Positions 17,903 to 26,522 of a stretch of 64,000 nucleotides of DNA are shown piece by piece. Below the pieces are notes generated by a model that was not told the origin of the DNA, did no database searches, and saw only the letters and a list, made by a program, of their open reading frames with translations. The DNA comes from Chryseobacterium gleum. Its GTDB lineage: Bacteria > Bacteroidota > Bacteroidia > Flavobacteriales_D > Crocinitomicaceae. The position numbers and the translations under genes were made by a program. How positions within the stretch are numbered: the first letter of the stretch is position 1; every line of letters starts with the position of its first letter. The DNA lies in assembly GCA_945897805.1 (NCBI GenBank), contig CAMDFX010000001.1, positions 124,001 to 188,000 on the forward strand. Reading direction: 5' to 3'.

Positions 17903-20398
17903 TTAGAAATTCCATTTCATATTTCTATCGTCTAAAACTGCAAATGAAATTTTCCATGTTGCGGTTGGTTTTATTTGGTTTCCATCGGACAAAACACCGT
18001 AAATCCCAATTCTCAATCGGCGTCTTGAAAACTTGAAATTGCGCTCTAAGCCTGCCAAAACTTCGTAATGTTGGTATTTATATTCTGTTACATACAAAGC
18101 GCCGGCTCCAAAAACCAATCCAACGCCAGTTTTTTTCATAAATGGAATTTTGTTCAGAATTGCTCCATTGTCGTGGTGAATAAAATGTCCTTCAAAAATC
18201 CTGCGGTTGGTTGGCAAAAGCGTATCTAAACCTTGGAAGGAATACAAAGGATTTGAAAACCAAAAAGGATCACTTCGGCGATTAAACTTCATATCAGCAT
18301 CCCTCAATTGTTTTGAATTGATGAAAGTTCCTGTTTTTATGTGGTAGTTTGACGTTCCTAAAGTACCAATTTTGAATGTTTGCATAATTCCAAACAGCAA
18401 ATAATCGTGGTTGATATCACTGCTGAAAATTTTTGGAATTCCCTTTTGATAATAAGTATAAAAAGTTGGCCAACGAGAACCTAAAACAACTTTTCGGTAT
18501 GGTTCGCGCATGTACTTTTGGTTGGGGATATAGCTAACAGTAATTTCAGCCAAAGCCGCCTGGTAGGAAGCGAAAGAAGTTGGATCATCATTATTTAATG
18601 CATTATCCAGAACAGTATTGAATCTGTATCGATTGGTATCCAAACTTCTTCTTTCTGTGAAACTCACTTCAGGATTGACATAAAAACCATTAAAGATTTC
18701 ATATTCTCCAAAAACTTTCATGGAAGTTGTTTCGATGAAATTGGATCGCTTGAAAATTTGAGAAATCGCATCGTAACTTCTGATAGCGTCAAAATCATGC
18801 GAAGCACCAAAACCAATGGTTCCGAGATGAAATGGATCGTAACGATACCGCCACCAAGTTCGTCCTTTAACGTCCTCATTTCTAAAACCATAAGATAATT
18901 CTGTGTACATATCAATGGCGCGTTGGTCTTTCCATTTTTTGAAATAGCTGAACCCAGGAGCAACGCGTGAACCTGCAATATAAACCGGTCTAGAAGATGC
19001 TGCAACGGAGTTGATGGTCCATTGTGTTTGTTTTTCGCGATTGCGGTGATCAATACCAAACCAAACGACTTTCCAAAAAGTGACTTTATTGAAAACAGCA
19101 TCAATTGAATCCAGGTATTCTTTGCGGTTCAATCTATCGCGCAAACTGTCTTTCAAAATGATGAAATCTTGTTCTTCCTGCGTCAAAGTTGTTGTTCTTG
19201 CTGTAGCCCAAAAACTCGTGTCTTTTTCATACGCTTCTTGGGCGGTAATCGCTACCTCGTTGCCGAAAAATTTATTCGAAAATTGTGGGTTAAAAACATA
19301 ATTACTGTAAGTAGCTTCTGTTTTACAAGCTGAGATTTCATCTTTGAATTTTGTTCCGTAGGTCAACACTTGATTTGTCAAAACACAAATGGAATCACCC
19401 GGATGATTGAAAGTTTGCTCAATTTTGAAGTAATCATATTTCAACAAATTGCCTTTTTCCATGGACAATTCTAATTTTTGAATCAACCAAAGTGAATCAA
19501 TCACATAAATATAACCAGACAAAGTAGTGGTGGCCGTGCTGCGCGGAATGATTTTTATTTTGTGGATTTTTTGTCCATTTTCTATCGTTTGAGATTCCAA
19601 TCGGTATTTATAGGAAAGAATCCCCGGACCAGAAATGGGCGAACTTACGGGCGATTGATGCAAGTCGTTCAGGTGCAATAAATTTTCAAAAAAGTTGAAA
19701 TTTGACTTTACAGTTGTCGTGTAATACAATTGTTTGTCGCTTCCGCGCAAGGTGTATGCATTTCTAATTTCTTTGACTTTTGAAGGCGGCGCAAAATTTC
19801 TTTGAATTTGCACTTCTAACAAATTCATTTTATTGGATTCAGCAATAATTTTGCGTCTTTCGGCTTCGAATGGATCTTCAATTTCTTTTCCATTGGTTTT
19901 TTCGTCGTCGTTTTTCTTTCCTTTTTCCTTCCCTGTTTTGGTGATTTTTTCACTTGCTTTGATGTAAACATCCACCGTATGCGGTACATTCCAAGGATTG
20001 ATTTTGTCACGTTTTTCAACCACTTTCAGCATGATTTCTCTCCCAGGATTACTTTTTTTCGTCGTGACTTCAAAACCCTCTAATTCTTGAATTTTGAGCG
20101 GAAAAAGCTGAATATCTCTTTTTGAATCTGCGGGATTTATAACGATATATGATTCTCTGTCTTCATAACCCGTAGCGGAAAAAACCAAGAAATATTCTCC
20201 TTCAAAAAGACGCATTTCGTAGTAGCCATTCACATCCGCTTGCGTTCTTAAATCAGCGCTCGTTTTGACATAAACTTTAGCAAAAGGAATTGGATTCTTT
20301 TTTTCATCCAAAATTTTTCCTGAAAGCAATCGCTGAGAAAAGCCATTGGAAAGCAAAATCAAGCAGATTATAGAAAGAAAGATTTTAAGAAGCTTCAT
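17903..20398 (-). CDS. DUF5686/CarboxypepD_reg-like outer-membrane protein
   Basis: 831 aa. Signal peptide 1-22 (ending NGFSQ), then a carboxypeptidase regulatory-like domain (about 25-110; LSGKILDEKKNPIPFAKVYVKT) as in SusC N-termini. The long DUF5686-type body ends with beta-barrel-like strands and a terminal aromatic (MKWNF). A charged low-complexity stretch (KTGKEKGKKNDDEKTNGKEIED) near residues 153-175 interrupts the body. Family members are Bacteroidota outer-membrane proteins of unclear function. It is alone on its transcript as far as the spacing shows. Confidence 0.82.
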   Translation of the reverse strand: MKLLKIFLSIICLILLSNGFSQRLLSGKILDEKKNPIPFAKVYVKTSADLRTQADVNGYYEMRLFEGEYFLVFSATGYEDRESYIVINPADSKRDIQLFPLKIQELEGFEVTTKKSNPGREIMLKVVEKRDKINPWNVPHTVDVYIKASEKITKTGKEKGKKNDDEKTNGKEIEDPFEAERRKIIAESNKMNLLEVQIQRNFAPPSKVKEIRNAYTLRGSDKQLYYTTTVKSNFNFFENLLHLNDLHQSPVSSPISGPGILSYKYRLESQTIENGQKIHKIKIIPRSTATTTLSGYIYVIDSLWLIQKLELSMEKGNLLKYDYFKIEQTFNHPGDSICVLTNQVLTYGTKFKDEISACKTEATYSNYVFNPQFSNKFFGNEVAITAQEAYEKDTSFWATARTTTLTQEEQDFIILKDSLRDRLNRKEYLDSIDAVFNKVTFWKVVWFGIDHRNREKQTQWTINSVAASSRPVYIAGSRVAPGFSYFKKWKDQRAIDMYTELSYGFRNEDVKGRTWWRYRYDPFHLGTIGFGASHDFDAIRSYDAISQIFKRSNFIETTSMKVFGEYEIFNGFYVNPEVSFTERRSLDTNRYRFNTVLDNALNNDDPTSFASYQAALAEITVSYIPNQKYMREPYRKVVLGSRWPTFYTYYQKGIPKIFSSDINHDYLLFGIMQTFKIGTLGTSNYHIKTGTFINSKQLRDADMKFNRRSDPFWFSNPLYSFQGLDTLLPTNRRIFEGHFIHHDNGAILNKIPFMKKTGVGLVFGAGALYVTEYKYQHYEVLAGLERNFKFSRRRLRIGIYGVLSDGNQIKPTATWKISFAVLDDRNMKWNF

Positions 20399-20545
20399 AA
20401 AGTTGTTAATCCTCGAAAACTAAATTAGAACATATTTTTAGCACTAAAGTTTACCAAAAATAGAGATAATGTGCCATTTCAAAGCAAGATTATGTTCAGT
20501 GTTCAATTCTTCACAAGAAAGTGCTAAAATGATGATAAATGGAAA

Positions 20546-20779
20546 TTACGCTTTGTTGCCGTTTTGTCTATTTTGTTCTTCTAAAAAAAGCAAATGTTTT
20601 TCCATGCGCTTCAACATCCATTTTTTGACAAAAAACATCATCAAAGAAATTGCGCCGAAAAGGTAAAAGTGGTACCATCTTTCAAAACCTGATTTCAAGC
20701 CCATTACTGTTACTCCAATAAAAATAAAAATGGCCATTGCCAGCCAAAAATAGAGCATTACTTTATTATAAATTCCCAT
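20546..20779 (-). CDS. Small two-helix membrane protein, unknown function
   Basis: 77 aa. Two hydrophobic helices, about residues 8-27 (YFWLAMAIFIFIGVTVMG) and 37-51 (FYLFGAISLMMFFVK), then a basic amphipathic tail (KKWMLKRMEKHLLFLEEQ). No family recognised. It lies between the DUF5686 gene and lptC on the same strand, with 90 nt to lptC upstream of it. Confidence 0.55.
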   Translation of the reverse strand: MGIYNKVMLYFWLAMAIFIFIGVTVMGLKSGFERWYHFYLFGAISLMMFFVKKWMLKRMEKHLLFLEEQNRQNGNKA

Positions 20780-20869
20780 AATTTTTTCTCTTATTCTGGC
20801 AAAGTTAAAAACAACTTTTGATTGGTGGTTAATTTGCTAATTATTCAATTGATTAGCTTGAATTTTAAT

Positions 20870-21433
20870 CTACAAATTGTTTTTCATTTTCATTTTTCCT
20901 CGTGGCTGCAGAAATTCGTAGGCTGAAAAATCTTGTTTGGTTCTAATTCCTTTTCCGAAAAGAACGGACTCGGGTGTTTTCACCACAACGGGTTTTTCTG
21001 AGTATATAGATGAATCTCTTTGATTCCAGAATAATTCTTCCGTTTCTAATCTTTGCTTTTTTCCAAAATTGTAAAGTTGAACTGAATCGCGCACAAACAT
21101 GGTTCCTCGTTCCTGCTGAATTTCGCCATAAAGCGCAGTCAATACTGAAACAATTTCCCCATTTTCAGAGAAAAAATTGATTTTTACGCCATCTTTCAAT
21201 TTGATAATAGGTTCTGGTTTGGAATAAGTTTCTGCTAATTTTGCGAAGATTTGCACCCGAGCATAACCGCTGTCAGTATAAAAAACTTCCAAATTAGTTG
21301 TTCTTTCATCAGGGTCAGTGGCTTTGAACGTAATTTTTTTGATTGAATCCAAATCGTTGACACAAGCATTCATTAAAGTGCAAATGCAAGTCAAAAGGAA
21401 GAAATGGAAGCTATTTTTTTGATTAAAAACCAT
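20870..21433 (-). CDS. lptC: LPS export ABC transporter periplasmic protein LptC
   Basis: 187 aa. A lipoprotein-like signal ends at C24 (TLMNACVND). The OstA/LptC beta-jellyroll follows (VKINFFSENGEIVSVLTALYG, MFVRDSVQLYNFGKKQRLETEELFWNQ). In Bacteroidota LptC is commonly a predicted lipoprotein. It bridges LptBFG in the inner membrane to LptA in LPS transport. It follows the coaX - outer-membrane protein pair with a 22-nt gap, an arrangement seen in other flavobacteria from memory. Confidence 0.85.
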   Translation of the reverse strand: MVFNQKNSFHFFLLTCICTLMNACVNDLDSIKKITFKATDPDERTTNLEVFYTDSGYARVQIFAKLAETYSKPEPIIKLKDGVKINFFSENGEIVSVLTALYGEIQQERGTMFVRDSVQLYNFGKKQRLETEELFWNQRDSSIYSEKPVVVKTPESVLFGKGIRTKQDFSAYEFLQPRGKMKMKNNL

Positions 21434-21455
21434 TTGACTTTGCTATTGAAAGAGA

Positions 21456-22811
21456 CTAATCGATTTTAAATTTTCTAAACCATCGGTCGTTTGCTCCTGG
21501 AGAAATTGTTACGCCGAAATTTACTCCTATGTATCGTTCATTGACAGAGCTCAATTCTCCATTTCCTTGTTTTCCAAAAACGAAACCAAAATTTAAAGAG
21601 GATGAAGATCTTTGAGTAGCAAATGGAAGACCAATTCCTGCAGTAAAAGCGGTGTTTGTTTGTTGTTTGTTTTGAATAACAATGGGCAAAGTGGCATATT
21701 GAAATCCTGCGCGGTATCTCATTCTGTATAAAAAGCCTACCGTTTTATCTTTGTAATCGTTGTGAGGAGTAAATTGACTTCCAAAGGCAAAAGCAGTTGT
21801 ATTCGAAAAATTCCCTGCTGCAGTTACAGCGCTAAAAGTAGTGCTGTAATTTGACCAATCAGTAGTTTTAAATTCAGCGCTTAAAGTTAATTGATATATT
21901 TTCTTTGCCTTTTGCGCGCCTTTTGGTCTCATTACATAAGTTGCGCCTAACCCAATCATTGAGGGCATAGCAAAATTTCCTTTTTCGACGGTTGCAGTAT
22001 CTTGGTAAACGTATGTGTTAAAATTATTTACATCATCAGAATAAGCTAAAAATTGGCTTCGGCTCGCAGTTAATTTTTGAGCTGGAGTGTAAGTTGCGGC
22101 TATTATCAACGATTTATTATTGTTTATTTTCCATTGGTAATTCAGCCCAAAATCAGTGTTGAAGGATTTTAAAGTAGATGTTTTATTTTCAACCCCTCCA
22201 GGAATGGCGTCTGTTGAAGCATATTCAGCATTGATGTATGAAATTCTTTCATTTAATGTTGTTCCGAAAACATATCCTAAGTTCGCTCCAATTCCTAATT
22301 TATGGCTTTTATATTCAAATAAATTGGCAGCGAATCCAACAAAAACATGATGTGTACCTCCAGAACCGCGGTAAATGTATTTTATTTCTTGCTGTGAGTT
22401 GATGGTTTGAAGGTCATAAAAATCATAACCTGTTCTCGAAAATGGTTTGATACCAAAAGCCAAACCTAATTTTTTAGCAAAAGGAATCGCTAATGCAAAT
22501 TGTTCAATTCCAATATATTTGGAGTTTGAAAGTGCATCGCCAGATCTGAATTCAGAAAATCTGGATGATATTCCGGTTGAAAAAAGCGGCTGACCATGGG
22601 CCAAAGAGGCGTAGGAGGAAGGATTGTTGATATTTACTATGGTTGAATCTAAATTTGAAACTGAAGTGTTTCCCATTCCACTAAAAATGGCGTTATCCAG
22701 ACCTCCAAATTCTCCAATTCCGTATGAACTGAAAGGTGAATTTGAAAACTTCTGAGCGTTTGTCGAAAGTGCAAAACCAATAAAAATAAACGTCAATAGT
22801 TTAATGTACAT
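21456..22811 (-). CDS. Outer-membrane beta-barrel protein, FadL/OmpP1-like
   Basis: 451 aa. Signal peptide 1-19 (ending STNAQ). The mature start (SNSPFSSYGIGEFGGLDNAIFSGMG) and the INNPSSYASL segment resemble the FadL/OmpP1-like barrels found between coaX and lptC in Flavobacteriia. Alternating aromatic/aliphatic strands fill the rest (GLAFGIKPFSRTGYDFYDL). The substrate is unknown. Its start overlaps the coaX 3' end by 11 bp, so the two are co-translated. Confidence 0.72.
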   Translation of the reverse strand: MYIKLLTFIFIGFALSTNAQKFSNSPFSSYGIGEFGGLDNAIFSGMGNTSVSNLDSTIVNINNPSSYASLAHGQPLFSTGISSRFSEFRSGDALSNSKYIGIEQFALAIPFAKKLGLAFGIKPFSRTGYDFYDLQTINSQQEIKYIYRGSGGTHHVFVGFAANLFEYKSHKLGIGANLGYVFGTTLNERISYINAEYASTDAIPGGVENKTSTLKSFNTDFGLNYQWKINNNKSLIIAATYTPAQKLTASRSQFLAYSDDVNNFNTYVYQDTATVEKGNFAMPSMIGLGATYVMRPKGAQKAKKIYQLTLSAEFKTTDWSNYSTTFSAVTAAGNFSNTTAFAFGSQFTPHNDYKDKTVGFLYRMRYRAGFQYATLPIVIQNKQQTNTAFTAGIGLPFATQRSSSSLNFGFVFGKQGNGELSSVNERYIGVNFGVTISPGANDRWFRKFKID

Positions 22812-23532
22812 GTGCTTGAATTGTAATGAATAAACCCGTTAGGGTCAAATTTTCGTCTACAAAGATGTTGTTTTTTGTTGCGAAATCAAAATACTGAGCA
22901 TCTCCACCGGTAATAAAAATTGTTAATCCTTCATATTTAGCTTGATAATCTTGAATAAAAGCATTGATTTCTGCTTCCGCGCCGAGCATCACGCCAGTGT
23001 GCATACAATCAACGGTAGATTTTCCAATTAATTTTGGCCGTTCTAAATTATTTACCAACGGAAGTCCAGCGGTAAATTGTTGCATGGCTTTGTATCGCAA
23101 TTGAATTCCAGGAGAAATAGATCCACCTTGATAAACGCCATCTTCACTCACGAAATCAAATTTGATGCATGTTCCGATGTCCACTACCAACGCATTTCCT
23201 TTAGCCTTAGTAAATGCTGCAATTGCATTCGCTAATCTATCAGCGCCAAGTGTTTCCGGCGTTTCATAATTCAAACCGATTGGATAATTGGGCAAAGTTT
23301 TGAATAATTTCGCTCCTTGCATCAACTGCAACATCCATTTGGTTTCTTTTTGAGAACGAACGGATGACAAGATAGCTTCGTGAAAACGGTTATTAATCAA
23401 AAACGATTTTAATTGTGCAAGTTCATCACTGGCAAAAAGGTGAATTTCGGCTAGATTATCGTTGTTGTACACAGCGACTTTTATGCGCGTATTGCCTGCA
23501 TCAACAACCAAATACCTTTTATTTTTTACCAT
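22801..23532 (-). CDS. coaX: Type III pantothenate kinase
   Basis: 243 aa from ATG 23532; a TTG at 23541 is less likely given the promoter position. Type III kinase motifs: DAGNTRIK at 11-18 (phosphate loop), GADR at 96-99, VVDIGTCIKFD with D118, and GGSISPGIQLR. Catalyses the first step of coenzyme A synthesis. It is first of the coaX - outer-membrane protein - lptC group. A -7 box lies 6 nt before the start. Confidence 0.93.
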   Translation of the reverse strand: MVKNKRYLVVDAGNTRIKVAVYNNDNLAEIHLFASDELAQLKSFLINNRFHEAILSSVRSQKETKWMLQLMQGAKLFKTLPNYPIGLNYETPETLGADRLANAIAAFTKAKGNALVVDIGTCIKFDFVSEDGVYQGGSISPGIQLRYKAMQQFTAGLPLVNNLERPKLIGKSTVDCMHTGVMLGAEAEINAFIQDYQAKYEGLTIFITGGDAQYFDFATKNNIFVDENLTLTGLFITIQAHVH

Positions 23533-23538
23533 TGCTTG

Positions 23539-23546
23539 CAAAGATA
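23539..23546 (-). promoter_or_regulatory. Putative -7 box 6 nt before coaX
   Basis: On the minus strand this reads TATCTTTG, an exact TAnnTTTG match. Six nt separate it from the coaX ATG at 23532, again implying little or no leader. Confidence 0.5.
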
Positions 23547-23602
23547 CAAGTAAAAAAACGAAAAAAATTCTATTTTTACCACTCCTGATTAAATAAAGTT
23601 GT

Positions 23603-23610
23603 TATATTTG
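23603..23610 (+). promoter_or_regulatory. Putative -7 box of tRNA-Phe
   Basis: TATATTTG, an exact match to TAnnTTTG, 16 nt before the first base of the tRNA. No convincing -33 TTTG. Confidence 0.55.
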
Positions 23611-23626
23611 CACCCACAATTAAGGC

Positions 23627-23699
23627 GGGAACGTAGCTCAGTCGGTAGAGCAAAGGACTGAAAATCCTTGTGTCGGGGGTTCGATTCCCTCCGTTCCCA
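23627..23699 (+). tRNA. tRNA-Phe (GAA)
   Basis: 73 nt cloverleaf. Acceptor arm GGGAACG pairs with CGTTCCC, the D arm is GCTC/GAGC, the anticodon loop CTGAAAA gives anticodon GAA, and the T loop is TTCGATT. The discriminator is A. The full CCA is not encoded (CAG follows), so CCA must be added enzymatically. A terminator hairpin begins 4 nt later. Confidence 0.96.
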
Positions 23700-23702
23700 C
23701 AG

Positions 23703-23734
23703 AAAAAATGCTTCTCGAAAGAGAGGCATTTTTT
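23703..23734 (+). terminator. Terminator after tRNA-Phe
   Basis: Stem aaaaaatgc/gcatttttt (23703-23711 and 23726-23734), extended inside by tctc/gaga around a GAAA tetraloop. The 3' arm supplies a run of six Ts. Confidence 0.75.
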
Positions 23735-23894
23735 GTTTGAAATCACTTTTGCGTACGCTTCTTTTTTGCAAAAAAAACAGTTCAAAAATTCCATAGTTTC
23801 ACAATAATTCCACTAACGATTTTGGTTTTGATGCTGCTATTATCTTTTATTACTTTTTTGCAAACGCTACGTTAGTATGTTCATTTGTTCTAAT

Positions 23895-24788
23895 TCAATA
23901 ATTAATTGGTGGTGTAAATTCTTCTGCAATCATCCATTTTTCGCGCAGGCGGAAGGCGGGAATCGTTTGCCTTTTGGCTTTATTAGCTGCAACATTTGGT
24001 TTAACTCCTTTTTGCGATGCCCAAAGTGCAAGAGGAATTATTTTTTTTGCCGTAAGAATGGTTATTCTTTTGTGCATAGATTCTTGCAACAGTAGCGCAA
24101 ATAACTCTGTGAAATCTCCAAATTTCAATGTAGACTGGTACTTTGTAAACAGCGGATAATATTCAGTATGTTTGCTTTTATTTTGAATGATAATTGGTGG
24201 GAAACCTAAATTTAGTAACTGCAGATTGATAAGTACTCTGCCCAATCTTCCATTTCCGTCCACAAAAGGATGAATGGTTTCAAACTCTGCGTGGAAATGT
24301 GCCACAGCATCTAAAAAATAACTGATTTTATTCTGGTTATAATTGTCGACTAGCTCTTGCATTAGTGATATAACAAACCGTGGATTTGCACCTAAGTGAT
24401 TGCCAACACGCACCCATTCTTTGCCAACTCTAAAACGACCGGCAATATTATCGTCAATGTTGGTAAGCAAAGTTTTATGCAAGTTTAAAATGAGTTTTAA
24501 ATTTAGTCGCGATTTGTTTTTTTCTAGCAAGGATTCAGTAATTTTGGCCAAATTTTTGGCTTCGTAAATTTCTCTCACATTTACTTTTCGCTCTAAAATG
24601 CCTCCAGCAAGAATTTTTTCTGTGTCTTCCAAAGAAAGGGTTGAATTTTCGATAGCGTTTGAGTTATAAACCAGCTCCGGAATTTCGGCTAGGGTTATTT
24701 CCTTTAATACTGATTCATTGCCCTTTGCCAAGTTTAAATATTGAAGGTGCAGTGCCTCAATTTTATGTTTTGTGGTCTGGTTTATCAT
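23895..24788 (-). CDS. Fic-domain protein (probable AMPylase, self-inhibited class II)
   Basis: 297 aa. The catalytic Fic motif is complete: HPFVDGNGRLGR with H173, D177, N179, R181 and R184. An inhibitory-helix motif SNAIEN at residues 43-48 fits [ST]xxxE[GN] and lies N-terminal, which is the class II arrangement; E47 would block ATP gamma-phosphate placement. The C-terminal ~70 residues (KKIIPLALWASQKG...FRLREKWMIAEEF) resemble a winged-helix-like DNA-binding extension. Such proteins AMPylate targets that sequence does not reveal. It lies next to tRNA-Phe, a usual insertion neighbourhood, but I found no att repeat. Confidence 0.87.
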   Translation of the reverse strand: MINQTTKHKIEALHLQYLNLAKGNESVLKEITLAEIPELVYNSNAIENSTLSLEDTEKILAGGILERKVNVREIYEAKNLAKITESLLEKNKSRLNLKLILNLHKTLLTNIDDNIAGRFRVGKEWVRVGNHLGANPRFVISLMQELVDNYNQNKISYFLDAVAHFHAEFETIHPFVDGNGRLGRVLINLQLLNLGFPPIIIQNKSKHTEYYPLFTKYQSTLKFGDFTELFALLLQESMHKRITILTAKKIIPLALWASQKGVKPNVAANKAKRQTIPAFRLREKWMIAEEFTPPINY

Positions 24789-25238
24789 TTCTAGATGCTA
24801 TATTAAGTGTGAAAATACATTCAAATATACATATTTTCACGGTAAATTGATACATTAATGTGTAAATTGCAAGGCTTGATTTTGCTTTATGATGACTTTT
24901 TAATATCGGCATTTAAATAGGTAGATAAACACAAAATTTAACCACTTATTTTTTACTTTATCATAGTTGACTCAGCCGATTTTATGAAAATCATTTAATG
25001 TCCAAAGTAGTCTTTGAAAGTAGAACTTAATTTATTCAAATCTAAAAAAAAGGTTCAAAAACATACCCTCCGAATCCACAGAAAAACCTTTTGATTTTAT
25101 CAGGCGGTTTTTCTATTCCTTTTACTTATTCTTAAGAAAGTCTAAATTAAGAACAAAATTTGATTTCATGGATGGCAAGAAAAATTTGATATTTAAAATA
25201 AATCCTATTTTTACTTTTTTATTCATCATTCTCAAGAC
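24789..25238. other. 450-nt AT-rich intergenic region with an isolated hairpin
   Basis: Upstream region of both the Fic gene (minus) and the VOC gene (plus). No convincing ORF. The only structure I see is the terminator-like hairpin at 25080-25114, which has no gene feeding into it on the plus strand. Confidence 0.5.
25080..25114 (+). terminator. Orphan terminator-like hairpin
   Basis: A perfect 9-bp stem agaaaaacc (25080-25088) with ggtttttct (25106-25114) and a 17-nt loop, followed by a T-rich stretch on the plus strand. No coding gene ends upstream on plus within 1.3 kb except the tRNA, which has its own terminator. It could end a small RNA made from this region. Confidence 0.4.
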
Positions 25239-25724
25239 ATGAAAAAAACAAGCATCATCATCACTGCGCTTTTTGCAGCATTCTTTTTGGGGTCATTTGT
25301 GAGCGGAAATACAATCGTTTACAAAGATAAAACTGAAAAGAAACAAAGAAACTTGAAATTGGGTGCTTTCTCAATGAGTTTGAATGTGAAAGATGTCAAA
25401 ATTTCCAAGAATTTTTATGAAAAACTTGGTTTCACGGTCTTTGGTGGAAGTTTAGAGCAAAAATATTTAATCATGAAAAATGGAAATACTTTGATTGGTA
25501 TTTTTCAAGGAATGTTTGAAGAAAACATGCTCACTTTCAATCCTGGTTGGGACGAAAACGCCAAAAATGTGAAAGATTGGGACGATGTCCGTGTGATCCA
25601 AAAAGAACTAAAAGCCAAAGAAATTACGATTGCGCCAGAAGCTGACGAAAAAACCGATGGACCAGCATACATAATGCTTTCGGATCCAGATGGCAATGTG
25701 ATTTTGATCGATCAACACAGGTAA
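25239..25724 (+). CDS. Exported VOC (glyoxalase/bleomycin resistance)-fold protein
   Basis: 161 aa. A signal peptide (KKTSIIITALFAAFFLGSFVSG) precedes one VOC domain: SMSLNVKDVKISKNFYEKLGF, then MLSDPDGNVILIDQH. VOC proteins are usually cytoplasmic; the export signal is unusual but common enough in Bacteroidota. With a single betaalphabetabetabeta pair it would act as a dimer. No specific substrate can be assigned. It lies 29 nt before the DUF1801-like gene on the same strand. Confidence 0.8.
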   Translation: MKKTSIIITALFAAFFLGSFVSGNTIVYKDKTEKKQRNLKLGAFSMSLNVKDVKISKNFYEKLGFTVFGGSLEQKYLIMKNGNTLIGIFQGMFEENMLTFNPGWDENAKNVKDWDDVRVIQKELKAKEITIAPEADEKTDGPAYIMLSDPDGNVILIDQHR

Positions 25725-25753
25725 AATTAATTTTATTCTAAAACTAAAAACGC

Positions 25754-26398
25754 ATGAATCCACAAGTAGACGAATTCTTCCAAAATGCCAAAAAATGGAA
25801 TGCAGAAATGCAATATTTGCGCAAAATTGTGTTGGAATGTCAGCTTGTTGAAGCGTTGAAATGGAAAGTACCTTGTTATGTTTTTCAGAATGGAAATGTA
25901 GTTTTAATTCACGGTTTTAAAGAATATTGTGCGCTCAATTTTTTCAAAGGCGCGTTGCTGAGCGACACCAATCAAATTTTGCACCAACAAACAGAAAATT
26001 CGACTTCTGCCAGACAAATTCGATTTGCCAATTTACAAGAAATTATCGCACAAGAAAGCGTGATCAAAGCGTATATTTTTGAAGCCATTGAAGTGGAAAG
26101 AGCAGGTTTGAATGTAACTTATAAAAAAGCGGAAGAATTTGTCGTACCGATAGAATTGACCAACAAACTAAACGAAAATCCAACCCTCAAATCTGCTTTC
26201 GAATCATTGACTCCAGGACGAAAAAAGGGCTATTATTTGCATTTTGAAAGCGCCAAACAGCCCAAAACCCGCGAAACAAGAATTGACAATTGCATTCCAA
26301 GAATCCTGAAAGGGAAAGGTTTAAACGATTGCATTTGCGGACTATCGAAGCGCATGCCGAATTGTGATGGATCGCATAAGTTTTTGATTGAGAAGTAG
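25754..26398 (+). CDS. DUF1801/YdeI (OmdA)-like protein with C-terminal CDGSH-type motif
   Basis: 214 aa. N-terminal DUF1801 domain (about 10-110; LRKIVLECQLVEALKWKVPCYVF, LIHGFKEYCALNFFKGALL), then a YdeI/OmdA-like helical part (LNENPTLKSAFESLTPGRKKGY, AKQPKTRETRIDNCIPRIL). The last 25 residues contain CICGLSKRMPNCDGSH, fitting exactly the CDGSH iron-sulfur pattern CxC-x2-S-x3-P-x-CDGSH (C193, C195, C204, H208 as ligands). A 2Fe-2S cluster is therefore predicted. The biological role is unknown. Confidence 0.8.
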   Translation: MNPQVDEFFQNAKKWNAEMQYLRKIVLECQLVEALKWKVPCYVFQNGNVVLIHGFKEYCALNFFKGALLSDTNQILHQQTENSTSARQIRFANLQEIIAQESVIKAYIFEAIEVERAGLNVTYKKAEEFVVPIELTNKLNENPTLKSAFESLTPGRKKGYYLHFESAKQPKTRETRIDNCIPRILKGKGLNDCICGLSKRMPNCDGSHKFLIEK

Positions 26399-26444
26399 TC
26401 TGATTTATTCTAATTTTATCTACACATTTCTATCCAAAAGCTAA

Positions 26445-26475
26445 AAAAGCTGCCTGAAAATATCAGACAGCTTTT
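26445..26475. terminator. Bidirectional terminator between convergent genes
   Basis: Stem aaaagctgcctga/tcagacagctttt, 12 of 13 pairs, with a 5-nt loop; A-run on one side and T-run on the other make it work on both strands. It separates the DUF1801 gene from the yqeY end of the dcw cluster. Confidence 0.75.
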
Positions 26476-26522
26476 AAACAACATCTAGTGAAGTTATTCC
26501 TCACTGGAAAATAAAGCCTAAT

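Noticed and set aside
23576-23794. Two overlapping ORFs across the tRNA (proteins containing GNRTPDTRIFSP and RRESNPRHKD)
   Set aside because: These are the well-known artefact proteins translated antisense to tRNA genes; the tRNA-Phe cloverleaf explains the sequence.
23700-25238. Possible integrated element bounded by att repeats at tRNA-Phe
   Set aside because: No copy of the tRNA 3' end and no integrase found; only the Fic gene is present.
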